58,782 nucleotides of DNA, from the NCBI GenBank assembly GCA_029975295.1, contig JARKPK010000081.1, positions 1 to 58,782 of the forward strand. Reading direction: 5' to 3'. Positions 9,270 to 17,045 of the stretch are shown one piece after another. Made by a program: the position numbers and the translations under genes. The notes below the pieces were generated by a model. That model was not told where the DNA came from. It did not search any database and saw only the letters and a program-made list of their open reading frames with translations. Position 1 is the stretch's first letter; each line of letters begins with the position of its first letter. This DNA comes from Thermoguttaceae bacterium. Its GTDB lineage: Bacteria; Planctomycetota; Planctomycetia; Pirellulales; Thermoguttaceae.

Positions 9270-10058
9270 ATGACGCTCAGATGCGATGTGTTCGCCCTGC
9301 CTCAGTTGGCCGACGCTGACGATTTGCGCGGGGCCACGGCGGTGGTGATCGACGTACTCCGCGCCTCGACGACGATCATTCATGCGCTCGATGCGGGGGC
9401 CGAGGCCGTCGTTGCCTGCCGAGAGATTGAACAGGCGCGGAGTTGGCTCGCCAAGGCGGGCGAGGCTGAAGCGGTTCTCGGCGGGGAACGCGGCGGACTG
9501 CCCATCGAGGGATTCGATTTGGGCAATTCCCCCGATGAATACTCGCCCGACCGCGTCGGCGGCCGCACGGTCGTGTTGACCACCACCAATGGAACAGCGG
9601 CCATCGAACATGCCGGGAAGGCCGATCACATCCTCATCGGGGCCTTCGTCAACGCCACGGCCGTGTTCCGGCATCTTCTACGAGCGGAACGCATTGCCTT
9701 AGTCTGCGCCGGAACGGATGGCCAATACAGCCTCGACGATCTGTTGGCGGCAGGCTACTGGGTGAATCGTCTGCAACGGGAAAGCGGTTTGACGTTCGCC
9801 TACAACGCCCAGGCGATCACTGCGCAGGAGGCTTGGCGAACCCGGTTTCCGCTTCCACATGCCGCCGGTGACAGCGCGATTGATCCCGACCGATTGGCCG
9901 CCGAACTGCGCAACACGCCGGGCGGTGTGAATCTGATTCGTGTCGGTCTGGCCGACGACATTTTGACCGCCGCCCGAATCGACCGTTTCTCGCTGGTGCC
10001 CATGCTCGACCCGGTCGACGGGCAGATTCGGCCCGCGCCCTCGTTGGAAGCGGATTGA
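9270..10058 (+). CDS. comB: Probable 2-phosphosulfolactate phosphatase (ComB family)
   Basis: A 262-residue ComB-family protein. ComB removes phosphate from 2-phospho-3-sulfolactate, known from archaeal coenzyme M synthesis and bacterial sulfolactate formation. Family blocks are AVVIDVLRASTTI near the N-terminus, LGGERGGLPIEGFDLGNSP, VVLTTTNGTAAI, and VCAGTDGQYSLDDLLAAG. GAAGGGG at 9256-9262 serves as ribosome-binding site for ATG 9270. Length is normal. No ComA (phosphosulfolactate synthase) or ComC is nearby, so the substrate in this organism is not established. Confidence 0.85.
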   Translation: MTLRCDVFALPQLADADDLRGATAVVIDVLRASTTIIHALDAGAEAVVACREIEQARSWLAKAGEAEAVLGGERGGLPIEGFDLGNSPDEYSPDRVGGRTVVLTTTNGTAAIEHAGKADHILIGAFVNATAVFRHLLRAERIALVCAGTDGQYSLDDLLAAGYWVNRLQRESGLTFAYNAQAITAQEAWRTRFPLPHAAGDSAIDPDRLAAELRNTPGGVNLIRVGLADDILTAARIDRFSLVPMLDPVDGQIRPAPSLEAD

Positions 10059-10532
10059 TTCCGGCAAATCGGCCGACACAATCGAATCGGCCGCTGCGAT
10101 CGATTCAAGCAGACTCTCGACAATCGGCTCCCGGCCTCGGGGGCCGTCCCCGGCGACAACTCGAGAGGGGCGCCCCGGATTGCCCAAAGCCCGCCCATGC
10201 CGAGGGCGGTCGAGCGCCGCCATGAGCCCTAGGACTGGGCCATTCGACCGCATTTCTGCCGCAGCTCAGGGCGATTGCTGTTTCCTCGGGCATCGCTCGC
10301 TCGATGCTCGGCCGGTTTGCCAATGGTCGATCCATAACCTAGCTTTTTCATAGAGGGTTGGTAGGCTTGGACAAAACCGTGGATTTCGTTCTTCGACGAA
10401 AGCTGCATTTTCCGGCTTGCTTTCCCTTCGCTTTTCGTTGGTCTATTCACCGCCGAATCGCGTACGACAGGGGCCCGCCCGTTTTCTGGGGCGTGATTGC
10501 TGGTCGTACCGGAACTCTGTGGAGGCGTCGTT
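10059..10532 (+). other. Intergenic region and leader upstream of the TadG-like gene
   Basis: About 470 bp without a supported gene. A small hairpin (TTTCGT 10384-10389 with ACGAAA 10396-10401) is visible, of uncertain meaning. The ribosome-binding site GGAGG at 10521-10525 belongs to the following gene. No convincing sigma70 promoter was found. Confidence 0.4.
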
Positions 10533-12269
10533 ATGATTCTTCGAGACAAGCGCACCGGCCGAAGGCCGGGCAACCGTCGCGGTGCGGTGGTGGTGTTAGC
10601 CGCCTTCTTCATGGTGGTCGTGTTCTTGATGCTGGCCTTCGCCGTCGATGTGGGATACATCGTTCTGGCGCGCACACAGCTTCAGACGTCGGCCGATTCG
10701 GCTGCCATGGCGGCCGCGTCGGTGATGGCGCTCACCCGAGAAGAGATGGAAGCCGAGGCCAGGCAGTATGCCTCAGCCAACACATTCAGCGGGAACCGAG
10801 CCGTGCAACTTCAATCGTCCGACATCCAATATGGCATGTGGGACACCGGCAGCCGCACCTTCACTCCAACGGCTGCCGTCGGCAACGCTGTCCGCGTAAC
10901 GGCCCGTGCCGACGATCAGCACGGCGGGAACATCGCGTTGTTTTTCGGACGCATGTTCGGCGTGGCGAATTTCGCGCAAAACGCCAGTGCGGTCGCCATG
11001 TGCAATCCGCGCGACATTGTGTTCGTGGTGGACTGCTCGGGCTCGATGAACTACGACACCCGCCCCGACAAGACCGATTCGCTCAACAGCATGTACGCGC
11101 CGTTGGGCTATCCCAATGTCGGCACGGAATTGATGCAGAAGGTGTACGACGACTTCGGCTTCGGCACATGGCCCGGCGCAAGCCAATGGGTGGGCCAGCC
11201 GTTGGGTGTGCCGCAATCGAACGCCTACTCGGAACTGACCAAGAATGGCGGTCCACTCACTCTAGCCAGCATTCCAACGAAGTATCGAATTCTCTCGTCG
11301 GACAGCACATCCGTGCGCAAGACGAAAGCGTACTCTTGGATCATGGACGTGCAGATCCCGGCCCTGATGCCGGCGGCCAAGCCCGTGCCAAACAGCTCGA
11401 GCAATTACAACTATTGGGCCAAGTACATTGACGGCAATCAAGGCGCCTTGGGCTATCGCAGCTACACTCAGTTCATGATGTATTATGGCCGCGACGGCAA
11501 GCCGGACGGCGTGACTTTGACGCCGCTTTCGTTGCAAAGCCCGCATTGTCCGATCCATGCTGAGGTGACGCCTGCGGGCGTGTTCAATTTCCCGCCGCGA
11601 GAACAACCGAGTCATGCCTGCCGTCGCGGCGTGATTGCGGCGATCAATATCGTCAAACAGCGGAACGAAGGCATCAATGATCCGTCGCAGCGCGACTGGG
11701 TGTCGATCGTCACATTCGACAAGACTTCGCCCGGCCCGGTAGTCCGACAATCTCTGACGGGCAACTACGACGCTGCGATGCAGGTTGCGACCACGTTTCA
11801 GGCCGTCGCCAGCGGTTCTTCGAGCACGGCCACGGAAAACGGGCTGATCGTCGGCGCGAATCACATCCGAAGGCAAAGCCTTGGCGGCCAGGGCCGTGAA
11901 ACGGCCAACAAGGTAGTGGTGCTGCTGACCGACGGAATGCCCAATCTGTATCAGAGCTCGACCACCACAATCAACAACTATGTTTCGGCCAACCCAAGCC
12001 CGAACTTCTACCCCAGCGGAACGAAGTACGCCGGTCAGGCGGCATTGATGCAGACAATGATGATGCAGTTGCAGCGATGGCAGGTGTTCCCGGTGGGAAT
12101 CGGGCTAGAGACGGACTACGATTTCATGGACCGCTTGGCTCGCCTCGGCAACACGGCGAAAGATGGCCAGTCGCCGAGAGGCAGCGGCAACCCGGCCGAA
12201 TACGAGCAACGGCTGATCGACATCTTCGAAGAGATCATTCTCAGCCCGCGCGTACGGCTCGTGCAATAG
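10533..12269 (+). CDS. TadG-like membrane-anchored protein with von Willebrand A domain
   Basis: A 578-residue protein; ATG 10533 is chosen because GGAGG sits seven bases upstream (an open frame extends to TTG 10497). Arg-rich residues 1-16 precede a transmembrane segment at about 17-40 (VVVLAAFFMVVVFLMLAFAV). This is followed by QLQTSADSAAMAAAS, the hallmark of TadE/TadG-like pilus-assembly proteins (Flp/Tad minor pseudopilins). A vWA domain starts near residue 160, with MIDAS residues in VDCSGSM (Asp167, Ser169, Ser171) and later VVLLTDGMPN. The vWA domain has a roughly 130-residue insertion after the MIDAS. It probably acts at the cell surface in adhesion or pilus assembly. No other tad gene is present, so it is an orphan here. 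Confidence 0.82.
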   Translation: MILRDKRTGRRPGNRRGAVVVLAAFFMVVVFLMLAFAVDVGYIVLARTQLQTSADSAAMAAASVMALTREEMEAEARQYASANTFSGNRAVQLQSSDIQYGMWDTGSRTFTPTAAVGNAVRVTARADDQHGGNIALFFGRMFGVANFAQNASAVAMCNPRDIVFVVDCSGSMNYDTRPDKTDSLNSMYAPLGYPNVGTELMQKVYDDFGFGTWPGASQWVGQPLGVPQSNAYSELTKNGGPLTLASIPTKYRILSSDSTSVRKTKAYSWIMDVQIPALMPAAKPVPNSSSNYNYWAKYIDGNQGALGYRSYTQFMMYYGRDGKPDGVTLTPLSLQSPHCPIHAEVTPAGVFNFPPREQPSHACRRGVIAAINIVKQRNEGINDPSQRDWVSIVTFDKTSPGPVVRQSLTGNYDAAMQVATTFQAVASGSSSTATENGLIVGANHIRRQSLGGQGRETANKVVVLLTDGMPNLYQSSTTTINNYVSANPSPNFYPSGTKYAGQAALMQTMMMQLQRWQVFPVGIGLETDYDFMDRLARLGNTAKDGQSPRGSGNPAEYEQRLIDIFEEIILSPRVRLVQ

Positions 12270-12299
12270 GCGCACATTTCTCGAACCCGCGCCCAGCCG

Positions 12300-12347
12300 A
12301 CGGCATCTCGGAGCGCGTAAAAAGCCCCGAGATGCCGTTGTGTGTTT
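12300..12347 (+). terminator. Rho-independent terminator after the TadG-like gene
   Basis: A perfect 12-bp stem (ACGGCATCTCGG at 12300-12311 with its complement at 12327-12338), a 15-base loop and a T-rich tail (TTGTGTGTTTT region to 12347). It begins 30 bases after the stop codon and lies between convergent genes. On the other strand no T tract follows, so it acts mainly on the plus strand. Confidence 0.85.
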
Positions 12348-12421
12348 TGCGCCCTCGACTAACCCGAGATTGCCAATTCGGGCGACTTCGACCGACACAA
12401 GCCGCGGGCTGTTTCTACCGC

Positions 12422-13753
12422 CTAAAGCGTCGCGGCGTAGGGGGCCCGTTGTGGCCGGACCAACAAGGCCGAGGCCTGCTCATCGCCGATGAAGTCCTCT
12501 TTTTTCGGGTCCCACTTGAGCTTTCGCTTCAGCAGCATGGCGATGTTGCACAAATGGCACGACGAGAGGATGCGATGGTGCGAGGCGACATCGGAAACCG
12601 GTTCCGCCCGTTCACGTACGCAGTCGAAAAAGTTCTGCATGTGCCCGGTGGGCGTGCGGTTCTTGTAGAGCTTGCGGATGTCCGCGTCGAGTTGAGCCTT
12701 ATCCTGCTCGGTCAAGTCCTCAATCGGCTTTCCGGTCAAGCGCGCCCGATTGACGAAGATCGCGCCGTTCTCGCCTTCGAACCGCACTCCGTTCTCCGGT
12801 CCGGGCTGAACGATGATCTTTGATCCGTTGGCGAAACTCAGTTCGATGCGGAATTGGGTGGCGGTGTTGTAGGCGTTGGGCAGCTTCACTTTGCCGGCGA
12901 AAAAGGCCACGGGATCGAAGTTCTCGGGAATCGTGGGAAAATCGCCCTGCCCTTGCAGTTCGATCGGCCCGCTGTCCTCGCAGCCAATCCCCCATTGGGC
13001 AATATCGACATGATGAGCGCCCCAGTCGGTGAGCTTTCCGCCCGAATACTCGAGCCACCACCGAAACGTGCCGTGACACCGTTCTTTCGTGTAGGGCACC
13101 TTCGGAGCCTGGCCAAGCCACATGTCCCAATCCAAGTGCTTCGGCGGGTCCGAAGACGGAAACACTTTGCTGCTCGGTCCCGCGCCGATCATGCAGGTTA
13201 CGGTCAGCGTTTTTCCTAGCCGGCCCGAGCGCGCCAGAGCCACCGCGGTAAGGAACTTGCGATCGCTGCGTTGCTGGGTGCCGACCTGAAACACCCGTTT
13301 GGTCTGCCGCACCGCTCGGCAAAGCAATTTCCCCTCGTCGACGGTCAACGTGAGGGGCTTCTCGCAATAAACGTCTTTCCCGGCCAGCATCGCGTCGATG
13401 GCGATTTTCGTGTGCCAATGGTCGGGCGTGCCGATGGTGACAACCTGCACGTCTTTCCGTTCAAGCAACTTGCGATAATCGGTGAATATCTCGCACTTGT
13501 CAAACTTCCCGGCAAATCGTTCGGCATGCGAACGATCGACGTCGGCGCAGGCGACCATTCTTCCCCGCCCTCCTGCGTCGTTGGCAATTCCCGAACCGCG
13601 ACCGCCCACGCCGATCGCGCCCACGCCCAAACGTTCCCCGGCGCTAGACGCCGGCTTCTCGGCCGCCGAAATCCACAAGTAAGGAAACAGCGCGCCGGCC
13701 GCCGGAATTGCGGACAGGGGCAAGAATTGGCGACGAGTGATTGTGGTGGGCAT
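12422..13753 (-). CDS. Tat-exported Gfo/Idh/MocA family oxidoreductase
   Basis: A 443-residue NAD(P)-dependent sugar oxidoreductase-like protein. Start ATG 13753 is preferred over the longer frame because GAGGAAG precedes it and the twin-arginine signal then begins at residue 1 (ITRRQFLPLSA, hydrophobic core to about residue 30). The Rossmann motif is VGAIGVGGRGSG (about 44-55), and the catalytic-family motif CEKPL includes Lys132. HWHTK and WLEYSGGKLTDWGAHHVD are typical of the planctomycete subfamily. It is expected to act outside the cytoplasmic membrane, with the cofactor loaded before Tat export, as in glucose-fructose oxidoreductase. Substrate unknown. It is monocistronic with its own promoter, and unrelated in position to the second copy at 50746. 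Confidence 0.88.
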   Translation of the reverse strand: MPTTITRRQFLPLSAIPAAGALFPYLWISAAEKPASSAGERLGVGAIGVGGRGSGIANDAGGRGRMVACADVDRSHAERFAGKFDKCEIFTDYRKLLERKDVQVVTIGTPDHWHTKIAIDAMLAGKDVYCEKPLTLTVDEGKLLCRAVRQTKRVFQVGTQQRSDRKFLTAVALARSGRLGKTLTVTCMIGAGPSSKVFPSSDPPKHLDWDMWLGQAPKVPYTKERCHGTFRWWLEYSGGKLTDWGAHHVDIAQWGIGCEDSGPIELQGQGDFPTIPENFDPVAFFAGKVKLPNAYNTATQFRIELSFANGSKIIVQPGPENGVRFEGENGAIFVNRARLTGKPIEDLTEQDKAQLDADIRKLYKNRTPTGHMQNFFDCVRERAEPVSDVASHHRILSSCHLCNIAMLLKRKLKWDPKKEDFIGDEQASALLVRPQRAPYAATL

Positions 13754-13831
13754 AACGGTCTTCCTCGGTTGCCGGGTGGAATGGAGGCCGCCGCGAACAC
13801 GCCAGACGGCCGGCAGGTGCACTGGCTTTTA

Positions 13832-13860
13832 CTGTAAACAAGCCGAAGCCGTTTTTCAAT
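13832..13860 (-). promoter_or_regulatory. Putative promoter of the Gfo/Idh/MocA gene
   Basis: On the minus strand: TTGAAA (13860-13855), a 17-base spacer and TACAGT (13837-13832). It would start transcription near 13825, about 72 bases before the ATG at 13753. Confidence 0.5.
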
Positions 13861-14051
13861 GCACAAGGCGGCCGTTCGCGTCGTCGCCTCGGGCATAGCC
13901 GAATGCGGCTCTCCAGCCCCCCAAGGCCGATTCGCTCGGGAGTGCCAGTCCGCCGCAGACGCCGCTCGGGCCCGTGCAAGCGGCACGCTCTTCAGGAGAA
14001 CGCCGCCAACGGTCTGCGGCAGCGCGGCAGCGCAGAATTGACCAAGATGGT

Positions 14052-14080
14052 TTGTCAGTCCGGGGCGAAAACGCTACAAT
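14052..14080 (+). promoter_or_regulatory. Putative sigma70-type promoter of the LuxR-type gene
   Basis: TTGTCA at 14052-14057, a 17-base spacer and TACAAT at 14075-14080, five of six matches in each box. It is among the best promoter matches seen in the window. It implies a roughly 210-base leader before the ATG at 14298. The stretch 13861-14051 upstream holds no supported gene. Confidence 0.6.
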
Positions 14081-14143
14081 CGGCCATGGTTATCGACCGT
14101 CAAGATGCCCCTTGCTGATCTGCTGATCCTCATCGACTCAAAC

Positions 14144-14240
14144 GGCCCGGCGCCTCCGAGGGCGGCGGACGTGTGCTGCCGAAATTGGCGAGGATCAATC
14201 GGCTCCGAAGCGGCGCACAAGTCGTTCCCGGGCCTTTTTT
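14144..14240 (+). promoter_or_regulatory. Possible transcription attenuator in the leader of the LuxR-type gene
   Basis: GGCCCGG at 14144-14150 can pair with CCGGGCC at 14228-14234, which is followed directly by six T residues (14235-14240). If formed, this would end transcription 57 bases before the ATG. The loop is long (77 bases), with room for alternative pairings, so it might be regulated. This is a by-eye prediction without folding energies. Confidence 0.3.
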
Positions 14241-14297
14241 GGGCGGCGATCACCGGCGGATCGCATCAATTCGACTCGTTTGCGGAGGCCATCTGTC

Positions 14298-14564
14298 ATG
14301 CGCATTGTGCTTTCCGAGCGTGAACGTCAGGTGGTGCGGTTGATTTCGTTGGGTTGCACTGTGGAGGAGTCCGCCAAGATCCTCGGTTTGTCGCCCAACA
14401 CGGTGGACAACCACAAGTCGCGCGCCATGTCCAAGCTGGGCGTCGACAAAACTGCTCTTCTCGTGCGCCGCGCGATCAAGCAGCGAATCTCACCGCTGAA
14501 CGATCGCCTGACGACGGCAGAGAAACGCAAACGCGGCAAGAAACGCGATGGTTGGAATGATTGA
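14298..14564 (+). CDS. Stand-alone LuxR/NarL-type helix-turn-helix regulator
   Basis: Only 88 residues, starting at ATG 14298 with GGAGG (14284-14288) nine bases before. Residues 4-65 are a complete LuxR C-terminal helix-turn-helix (LSERERQVVRLISLGCTVEE, LGLSPNTVDNHKSRAMSKL, ending LLVRRAIKQ). It lacks a receiver or ligand-binding domain, so activity may be set by transcription or by a partner. The tail is lysine/arginine-rich (TTAEKRKRGKKRD) and may add DNA contacts. The hpnE-like gene begins about 50 bases downstream in the same direction, suggesting co-transcription. The target genes are unknown. Confidence 0.83.
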   Translation: MRIVLSERERQVVRLISLGCTVEESAKILGLSPNTVDNHKSRAMSKLGVDKTALLVRRAIKQRISPLNDRLTTAEKRKRGKKRDGWND

Positions 14565-14614
14565 CGGCGGCGCTTGGCCGAATCCGTTCCATTCGGACCA
14601 AGTCCCACGCTGCG

Positions 14615-16582
14615 ATGAACTCCTTCGACGACGCACCGATTTCTGAGACCATTCCTCCCGAGCTGCGGGAAGAGATCGACGAATTGCTCGACGTCTTCGA
14701 GCGCGACCGCCAAGCAGGCGGCGCGGCGCCGATCACCGCCTTTCTCGACACCATTCCCCCTGCGTTGCGGTCGGCCGTCTTTCGCATTCTGCTTCGGGCC
14801 GAGTGCGAGTACCTAGCCGATACGGATCGCCTTCCCGACGTGTCCTCTTATTTCGATCGGTATGGCGAGTTTAGCGCGGTGTTGCGAGAGGAGTTTCGCT
14901 GCGAAGACGAGCCGCAAGGCCCGCGTTCGCGTTCAGCCGCGGCGTTGCGCACCGAGTTCACCCCCGATGGGTCGTTGGAGGCAGAGTCGCACCAGCCGCG
15001 CCGCGTTGCTGCAAAAGCTACCGAATCGCTTGATGGGAAGTCGCAATCGGGGCCACTCGCTCAACGGGCGCCGATTCGGCGCCTACGAGAATCGCTCCGA
15101 GTAGCCATCATTGGCGGTGGGTGGGCCGGATTGGCCGCTGCCGTCGCCGCCGTCGACCAAGGGCTTGATGTCGAGTTGTTTGAAGCACGAAGCCGATGCG
15201 GTGGGCGCGCCGGGCTGTCGCTCACGCTTCCCGACGGCCGCGAAGCCGACTTCTGCCGGCACTTGTCGTTGGGCTGTTGCGTCAACTGGCTCGACGTGAT
15301 CGAGCGCACCGGTTGCGCAGAACTGCTGCTGCCGCCCGACGGAACCTATCGGTTCGTTTCGCGCGATGGTCGGCCCCACAATTTTTGCGCCGGACGGATG
15401 CCGTCACCGCTCCACCTGGCGCCGGCTCTATGGGCCCGAACCGACCTCCCGCTTTCGAGTCGCTGGAAAATCGGCACGGCAATCATGCGGCTGGCCCGAA
15501 GCGGCGGCAACACCGAGCAATCATTCGCCGCTTGGCTCGCCGAACACGGCCAAGATTCGCAAACCATCGCCGGCTTCTGGGCGCCCGTGGTTCTCAGCGC
15601 GCTTGGCGACGACGCAGAGCATGTTTCGCAAGCGGCGGCCCGTCAGGTGTTTGTCGATGGTTTGCTGGTTTCTGCTGAAGCGGGCCGGATGATCTTCGTC
15701 CGGCGAACCATGGGCGATGCGATCGGGGCCGTAGTGCGCTGGCTCGAGGCGAAAAAGGTCGTTGTTCGTCAAAGAACCGTCGTGCAATCGATCTGGCCGA
15801 ACGGAAACGGGGTCTCCGTGGCAACCGGAGCCGGCATCGGGCATTTCGATTATGCCGTCTCGGCGGTGCCGTGGTGGCAAGCCGAACGATTGATTCGTCT
15901 CCCTGATCCCTCGTCCGCGCACGAAGGGGCCCGAGCGATTCTCCGACGGGCGACTGAACTGCCGGTCGGGACGATCGCCGCTGTTCATTTGCTCTATCGC
16001 CGCCGCTGGACAAAGTCAGCCCACGCCGTGCTAATCGACCGAGTGGGGCAATGGTTCTTTGCCGAAGCCGATGATCGGGCCATTCCGCCCGGTCCGACAA
16101 CTGTTGCGCCGCCGACAGATAACGGCAACGTGGCTCTGCCGCCCTCAAGCATCAATGGCGGCGAGGGGCGAAGCGACGGACGTGATGGAACGGGACACTA
16201 CCAAGTCGTTATCAGCGGCTTGCATCGGTTGCCGACGCTGACGGATGCGGAACTCATTGCCAAAGTCCGCGGCGAGTTGGCCGCCATTTGGCCCGACGAG
16301 GCCCAATCCGGCTTCATTTTCGGCCGCGTCGCGCGCCACCAACGAGCAATCTTCGTGAGCGGCCCGGGCGTCGATCAGAGGCGTCCTTCGGCCAAGGCAT
16401 TCAGCGATCGCCTTCTGTTGGCCGGTGATTGGACCGCCAGCGGCTGGCCCGCAACGATGGAAGGCGCTGTCCGCAGCGGACGCCTGGCCGTCGAAGCCAT
16501 CTTGGAACATCTTGGACGTCCCGCATCGCTGTTGTCGCCGCAGTTGCCCCGAAGTTGGTTGTTTCGCCTTTTGTTCGGCTGA
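14615..16582 (+). CDS. hpnE: HpnE-like hydroxysqualene dehydroxylase with planctomycete kinase-associated N-terminal module
   Basis: A 655-residue protein from ATG 14615; TTG 14561 would add 18 residues overlapping the luxR-type gene. Residues about 17-94 (ELREEIDELLDVFERDRQ, ITAFLDTIPPALRS, ILLRAECEYLADTDRLPDV, YFDRYGEF) resemble the acidic helical module that precedes Ser/Thr kinase domains in planctomycetes. A low-complexity linker follows, then an amine-oxidase-type FAD domain from residue 162 (VAIIGGGWAGLAAAV, ARSRCGGRAGLSL), ending with LLAGDWTASGWPATMEGAV. The latter two blocks match HpnE, which converts hydroxysqualene to squalene in the HpnCDE route. HpnC and HpnD are not in the window. 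The fusion is unusual; the N-terminal assignment is from memory of the family pattern. Confidence 0.78.
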   Translation: MNSFDDAPISETIPPELREEIDELLDVFERDRQAGGAAPITAFLDTIPPALRSAVFRILLRAECEYLADTDRLPDVSSYFDRYGEFSAVLREEFRCEDEPQGPRSRSAAALRTEFTPDGSLEAESHQPRRVAAKATESLDGKSQSGPLAQRAPIRRLRESLRVAIIGGGWAGLAAAVAAVDQGLDVELFEARSRCGGRAGLSLTLPDGREADFCRHLSLGCCVNWLDVIERTGCAELLLPPDGTYRFVSRDGRPHNFCAGRMPSPLHLAPALWARTDLPLSSRWKIGTAIMRLARSGGNTEQSFAAWLAEHGQDSQTIAGFWAPVVLSALGDDAEHVSQAAARQVFVDGLLVSAEAGRMIFVRRTMGDAIGAVVRWLEAKKVVVRQRTVVQSIWPNGNGVSVATGAGIGHFDYAVSAVPWWQAERLIRLPDPSSAHEGARAILRRATELPVGTIAAVHLLYRRRWTKSAHAVLIDRVGQWFFAEADDRAIPPGPTTVAPPTDNGNVALPPSSINGGEGRSDGRDGTGHYQVVISGLHRLPTLTDAELIAKVRGELAAIWPDEAQSGFIFGRVARHQRAIFVSGPGVDQRRPSAKAFSDRLLLAGDWTASGWPATMEGAVRSGRLAVEAILEHLGRPASLLSPQLPRSWLFRLLFG

Positions 16583-16894
16583 CGCATCGATTCTACTGGG
16601 AACCCTCGCGACAGCGGAAACGCCAACGCCGCTCCAAGGGCGGACAAAGCGGCAGGGCCGCCGGACGGTGGACAGGCTTCTCAGAGAGACATCCATTTGT
16701 TCAGGGAGACATGATGCGGCGAGCACTTTCCGTTGATGCGTCGATACTCGTTGCCTGAAGCGACTTTGCGACGATCGCGGCAAAACGGGCTTCGCCGGTC
16801 GCCGGAAAGCGCGTTTCCCGCCTGGGCCCCCTTTGACCGGAGGTCGGCCAGAGGCCACAATGACAGAGTTGTGCGGCCTGCGGAATCGGCGACG
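16583..16894. other. Intergenic region between hpnE-like gene and SRP RNA
   Basis: About 310 bp; no protein-coding frame can be supported. It contains the putative ffs promoter near its right end. No terminator for hpnE was recognised. Confidence 0.5.
16833..16861 (+). promoter_or_regulatory. Putative promoter of the SRP RNA
   Basis: TTGACC at 16833-16838, a 17-base spacer and CACAAT at 16856-16861. Transcription would begin near 16868, about 27 bases before the mature-looking 5' end of the RNA. Confidence 0.55.
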
Positions 16895-16990
16895 AATGAG
16901 GGGTCCCTGCGATGGAGGCCTGTGAACCTGGTCAGGGGCGAAAGTCAGCAGCCATAAGCAGTTCCCTTCAGGTGCAGTGGGCCTCTCATT
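16895..16990 (+). ncRNA. ffs: Small bacterial signal recognition particle RNA (4.5S)
   Basis: A 96-base hairpin RNA that scaffolds Ffh for co-translational targeting. The ends pair over about 16 bp (from AATGAGGGGTCC at 16895 with GGGCCTCTCATT ending at 16990, with G-U pairs and one bulged U). The apical part holds the conserved SRP domain IV: CCTGGTCAGG, then GCGAAAGT, then CAGCAGCCATAAGCAG. These match the E. coli blocks GGTCAGG and AGCAGCC. The tetraloop is GAAA rather than the common GGAA, still a GNRA loop. There is no Alu domain. Location just upstream of dnaX is a known neighbourhood of bacterial SRP RNA genes. Confidence 0.9.
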
Positions 16991-17045
16991 CGCCGCCGTT
17001 TCCGCGTCTTCCGATTGTCGCACCTTGCCGGCCATCGCTTCGCCC

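Noticed and set aside
16977-17045. GTG 16977 as the dnaX start
   Set aside because: It lies inside the SRP RNA; ATG 17046 gives the expected N-terminus.
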